DNA of 64,000 bases from Pseudomonadota bacterium (GTDB lineage Bacteria; Pseudomonadota; Gammaproteobacteria; Xanthomonadales; Xanthomonadaceae). The stretch lies in assembly GCA_023388955.1 (NCBI GenBank), contig JAEWFH010000025.1:1-64000 (forward strand). Direction: 5' to 3'. The notes under the pieces were generated by a model. It worked only from the letters and a program-made list of their open reading frames with translations, did no database searches and was not told the origin of the DNA. This document shows, in pieces, positions 60,638 to 64,000 of this stretch (the first letter of the stretch is position 1; each line of letters starts with the position of its first letter). A program made the translations under genes and the position numbers.

Positions 60638-63600
60638 TCACCGCAGGCGCGACAGGCGGGCGGCGAGCTTCTTGGGGGAGACGCCACCGCGGGCCCCGAG
60701 TTCCTGGGCGAACAGCGACACCCGCAGCTCTTCCAGGTCCCAGCGCAGGGCCTGCCACTCCGGATCGTCGGCCTCGTCGCGCTCGCGGGCTTCGGCCAGG
60801 GCGTCGGCGAAGGGCTTGAGCTCCAGCATCCGCGTCTGGTCGCGCAGCGGGTCGCGCAGCGCGCGTTCGCCGCGCAGGGCGAGCGCCTTCAGGTAGCGTG
60901 GGTACTCGGCCAGCGCCGCGCCCGGCACGTCGCGCAGGAAGCCGGCGGGCACCAGCTCGGCCAGGTGCGCGCGCATGTCGTCGAGATTGCCGCTGGCCCA
61001 GCCCATCAGCGGTGATTCCAGGTTCGCACGCGCCTCTGCCACCGCCTCGAGGATGCGCTCGGCCTTGCCGAGGCGTTCGACCGCCTCCGGGAACAGCCGC
61101 TGGGCGAGCGAGTCGCGCAGCGTGGCGAAGGCTTCCGGGTCGCGGATCGCGGCCAGCTCATCCGCCGCCTGCTGCAACAGGGCATCGAAGGCGCCCTCGA
61201 CCAGGTCGACGCGCAACTGGTCGCCCTCGCGGCGCGTGCCGGCGGGTGCGGTGGACTCGATCGCCGCATACAGCAGCCCGGTCTTGGGCTTGACCGGCAG
61301 CTGCCGGCGCGCCTGGCGCAGGCGGTCGGCCAGCGCCAGCTGCAGCAGCCGGCGCACCCCGCGCGGATGGTTGCGTTCGGCGACGGCGCGGTCGGCATGC
61401 ACCTGCAGCGACACGCTGTCGCCGTCGTCGTGCAGGGCCGGCCAGGCCGGCACGCCGGCGGCGCCAGGCACGCGTTCGGGAATCGGCTCGTCCGGGAAGG
61501 CGACCAGGCCACGCTGGCCCAGGCCTTCCGCTGCGCGGGCAGCGAAGGCCCGCGCCGCCCGTTCGCCGAAGCGCGCACGCAGCCCGTCCAGGTCGCGCGA
61601 CTCGGCCAGCACGCTGCGCCCGTCGCGGTCGAGCAGGCGCAGGTTGGTCCGCAGGTGCGGCTCCAGGGCCCCCTCGTCGAAGTCGGTCGGCGCCACCTCC
61701 GCGCCGGTCAGCCGGCGCAGGAAGCGCGCGAGCGTGCCGGCGAAGGCATCGGGCTCGTCGAGGCCCGGATGGGCCTCGGTGAAGGCGTTGGCGAAGTCCG
61801 GCGCCGGCACGAAATTGCGCCGCTGCGCCTTGGGCAGGGTCTTGATCAGCGCCGCCGCCTTGTCGGCGACGAAGCCCGGCGCCAGCCAGCCCAGCCGCAC
61901 CGGGTCCAGCGCGTTGAGCAGGTGCAGCGGGACGATCACGGTCATGCCGTCGTCGGGCGCGCCGGGATCGAAGCGGTACTTCACCGCCAGCCGCGCCTGG
62001 CCCAGCGCAATGACCGGCGGGAAGCGGTTGGCATCGGTCTCGTCGCCGATGAGCAGGTCGTCGAGCGACCACTCCAGCGTGGCCTTGTCCTTCGCCGGGA
62101 GCTTCGCGTACCAGGCATCCAGTGCCTGCGCGTTGTGCACCTGCGCTGGCAGCCGGTCCAGGTACCAGCGCGCCATCCAGTCCTCGTCCACGACGATACC
62201 GGCACGGCGCTGCTTGGCCTCCTCCTCGCGCGCCCTTTCCAGCACCTTGAGGTTGCGGGCCAGGAAAGGACTGCGGGTGTTGATCTCGCCGGTGACCAGC
62301 GCGTCGCGGGCCAAGATCGCCCGGCTCTCCTCGGGGAAGAGGCCGCCGTAGTGCACCGGGCGCCTGGGCGCCAGCACCAGTCCGAACAGGCTGACCTGCT
62401 CGCTGCCCAGCACCCGCCCCTGCGAGCGCGACCAGCGCGGGTCGAACTGCCTGCGCGACAGCAGGTGGCCGAGCTCGTCGATCGCCCATTGCGGCTCGAT
62501 CGAGGCGTTGGTCATCGCCCAGACCTTCTCGGTGTCCAGCAGCGTCGCCGAGAGCACCCACGGCGGCGGCTTGCGGATCAGCCAAGAGCCCGGAAACAGG
62601 CCGAAGCGGCGGCCCCGCGGACCCTCGTACTCCGCGGGTGGGCGGCGCTCGCCGGGCTTGCGTCCCCCGGCCGGCTTGCCGGAGGGCGGAATGCGGTGGC
62701 CGAGCTGCGTGGGCAGGCCGGTGAGGATGGCGCGGTGGAGGTTGGCGTATTCGGCGGCGGAGAGGCGGACACCGGCTGGTTCATCTGCCGGGTCACGGGC
62801 CGCAGGAGCGGCTTCAGCTGCGACCTGGCCGTCGCGGCCCCTGCGGTCCATGGATCCCCGCGTGCGCGGGGATGACGGCGTGCGGAGGGACGACGCGCCG
62901 GTTTCGATGCCCCACCCCAGCTCCTGCACCAGCAACTTGAGTTGTCGATGCAGCTCGCGCCACTCGCGCATCCGCAGGAAGCCGAGGAAGTTCTTCTCGC
63001 ACCACTTGCGCAGCTGCGACTGGGTCAGTTCCCCGTGGGCATCCTGGTAGGCCTTCCACAGCTTGAGGATGCCGACGAACTCGGAGTTGTAGTCGACGAA
63101 CTGCGCATGGGCGTTGTCGGCGGCGGCGCGCTGCTCGGGCGGGCGCTCGCGCGGGTCCTGGATGCCCAGGAAGGACGCGATCGCCAGCATCTCGCGCAGG
63201 CAGGCCCTGTCGTTGGCGGCGACCAGCATCCGGCCCAGCTTCACGTCCACCGGCAGGCGCGCCATCAGCCTGCCGGTGGGCGTCATGCGGCGCCTGTCGT
63301 CGATCGCGCCCAGCTCGCCCAGCTCCTGCCAGCCATCGGCGATCGCGCGGCTGTCGGGCGGCTCCAGGAACGGGAAGCGGTCGATCTCGCCCAGGCCCAG
63401 CGCCAGCATCCGCAGGATCACCCCGGCCAGCGCGGCGCGGCGGATCTCCGGGTCGGTGAACTCCGGCCGCGACTCGAAGTCCGGCTCGCTGTAGAGCCGG
63501 TAGCAGGTGCCCGGGGCGATGCGCCCGCAGCGTCCGGCGCGCTGGTTGGCGCTGGCCTGGCTGACCGGCTCGATATGCAGGCGGTCGAGCTTGCCGCGCG

Positions 63601-64000
63601 GGCTGTAGCGCTTGACCCGCGCCAGCCCCGGATCGACCACGTACAGGATCCGCGGAACCGTCAGCGAGGTCTCGGCGACGTTGGTCGCCAGCACGATGCG
63701 CCGCTGCGGGCCGGGGTTGAATACCCGGTCCTGCTCGCGCACCGACAGCCGCGCGTACAGCGGCAGCACCTCGGTGTGGCGGTACTTGCGGCGCTCCAGG
63801 GCCTGGTGGGCGTCGCGGATCTCGCGCTCGCCCGGCAGGAAGACCAACACATCACCGCGCGGATCCTCGCGGGTGATCTCGTCGCAGGCGGCGACGATGC
63901 CATCGGTGACCGTGCGCTCGCCCTCGCGCTCGCCCTCGCCTTCCAGCGGGCGGTAGCGCATCTCGACCGGGAACCCGCGCCCCTCCACCTGCACCACCGG
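60638..64000 (-). CDS. hrpA: ATP-dependent RNA helicase HrpA, 3' part (cut by window edge)
   Basis: The frame is open to the right edge; about 1120 C-terminal codons are visible of a protein usually near 1300-1370 residues. HrpA is a DEAH-box RNA helicase linked to mRNA processing and rescue of stalled ribosomes. The Walker A and DEAH boxes lie outside the window. Visible: LVFLPGEREIRDAHQAL, LATNVAETSLTVP (motif V) and QRAGRCGRIAPGTCYRLYSE (motif VI), then the winged-helix/ratchet and OB-fold regions (DPRERPPEQ, WCEKNFLGFLRMREWRELHRQL) and the long C-terminal DUF3418 part, ending VSPKKLAARLSRLR. A stretch at about 62815-62895 is encoded by an inserted palindromic repeat (TPSSPRTRGSMDRR) in a variable linker. 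Confidence 0.95.
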   Translation of the reverse strand, partial: PVVQVEGRGFPVEMRYRPLEGEGEREGERTVTDGIVAACDEITREDPRGDVLVFLPGEREIRDAHQALERRKYRHTEVLPLYARLSVREQDRVFNPGPQRRIVLATNVAETSLTVPRILYVVDPGLARVKRYSPRGKLDRLHIEPVSQASANQRAGRCGRIAPGTCYRLYSEPDFESRPEFTDPEIRRAALAGVILRMLALGLGEIDRFPFLEPPDSRAIADGWQELGELGAIDDRRRMTPTGRLMARLPVDVKLGRMLVAANDRACLREMLAIASFLGIQDPRERPPEQRAAADNAHAQFVDYNSEFVGILKLWKAYQDAHGELTQSQLRKWCEKNFLGFLRMREWRELHRQLKLLVQELGWGIETGASSLRTPSSPRTRGSMDRRGRDGQVAAEAAPAARDPADEPAGVRLSAAEYANLHRAILTGLPTQLGHRIPPSGKPAGGRKPGERRPPAEYEGPRGRRFGLFPGSWLIRKPPPWVLSATLLDTEKVWAMTNASIEPQWAIDELGHLLSRRQFDPRWSRSQGRVLGSEQVSLFGLVLAPRRPVHYGGLFPEESRAILARDALVTGEINTRSPFLARNLKVLERAREEEAKQRRAGIVVDEDWMARWYLDRLPAQVHNAQALDAWYAKLPAKDKATLEWSLDDLLIGDETDANRFPPVIALGQARLAVKYRFDPGAPDDGMTVIVPLHLLNALDPVRLGWLAPGFVADKAAALIKTLPKAQRRNFVPAPDFANAFTEAHPGLDEPDAFAGTLARFLRRLTGAEVAPTDFDEGALEPHLRTNLRLLDRDGRSVLAESRDLDGLRARFGERAARAFAARAAEGLGQRGLVAFPDEPIPERVPGAAGVPAWPALHDDGDSVSLQVHADRAVAERNHPRGVRRLLQLALADRLRQARRQLPVKPKTGLLYAAIESTAPAGTRREGDQLRVDLVEGAFDALLQQAADELAAIRDPEAFATLRDSLAQRLFPEAVERLGKAERILEAVAEARANLESPLMGWASGNLDDMRAHLAELVPAGFLRDVPGAALAEYPRYLKALALRGERALRDPLRDQTRMLELKPFADALAEARERDEADDPEWQALRWDLEELRVSLFAQELGARGGVSPKKLAARLSRLR
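62854..62873. repeat. REP-like palindrome inside the hrpA coding sequence
   Basis: ATCCCCGCG (62854-62862), loop TG, CGCGGGGAT (62865-62873), flanked by GTCCATGG and GACGG. This is the form of a palindrome normally dispersed between genes in proteobacteria. On the minus strand it is read in frame as SSPRTRGSMD within hrpA. Confidence 0.8.

Overview
The window is a GC-rich, tightly packed chromosomal segment of a gammaproteobacterium. Gene content and order (lptD-surA-pdxA-rsmA-apaH, a pilG-to-chpC Chp chemosensory cluster, gshB next to a TonB-family gene, relA near hrpA) fit the Xanthomonadaceae/Lysobacteraceae, for example a Luteimonas- or Lysobacter-like organism. This placement is inferred from protein style and synteny, not from a search. 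I see no rRNA, tRNA, CRISPR array, insertion sequence, integrase or phage gene. Both end genes are cut: glnS (3' part) at the left and hrpA (3' part) at the right. No gene-free stretch exceeds 300 bases; the longest are 44549-44751 and 20046-20234, both between divergent genes.

Left part (1-20 kb), core metabolism and envelope. glnS is followed by a cysteine-rich lipoprotein, a nucleoside deaminase and rlmM. Convergent to them are two ubiquinone-pathway hydroxylases (ubiI-like and ubiH). Then come a DUF6580-like membrane protein, a PduO-type corrinoid adenosyltransferase and a histone-deacetylase-like amidohydrolase. The lptD-surA-pdxA-rsmA-apaH block follows; neighbouring genes often overlap by ATGA, and apaG, usual in this block, is absent here. 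On the minus strand a long co-directional run reads dgkA, terC, lemA, two TPM-domain genes, lgt, thyA, folA.

Middle (20-33 kb). A secreted hypothetical, a LysM/cysteine-peptidase-like protein and an isoaspartyl peptidase/asparaginase precede a five-gene minus-strand unit: response regulator, histidine kinase, MacA-like adaptor, ABC ATPase and MacB-like permease. This looks like a self-contained envelope-stress or efflux system with repeated TTCA/TGAA motifs upstream. Next are mazG, cysQ and nudE, divergent from bioA-rsmE.

Right of centre (33-45 kb), the type IV pilus chemosensory (Chp) cluster: pilG-pilH-pilI-pilJ-chpA-chpB-chpC, reading leftwards from a good sigma-70-like promoter at 44610-44638. 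ChpA has 2146 residues and carries about 27 near-identical 15-bp repeats encoding LEAER units. ChpB is a CheB-like protein that has lost its recognisable catalytic residues, and no pilK methyltransferase is present. This is the most unusual part of the window.

Right end (45-64 kb): gshB, a TonB-family protein, a secreted protein of unknown function, tsaB, a lipoprotein, a DUF1023-type alpha/beta hydrolase, a YoaA/DinG helicase, a TPR-like lipoprotein, PBP1b (mrcB), a GT2-GT4 fusion glycosyltransferase, relA, a small secreted protein, and hrpA. hrpA carries a genome-repeat-like palindrome translated in frame.
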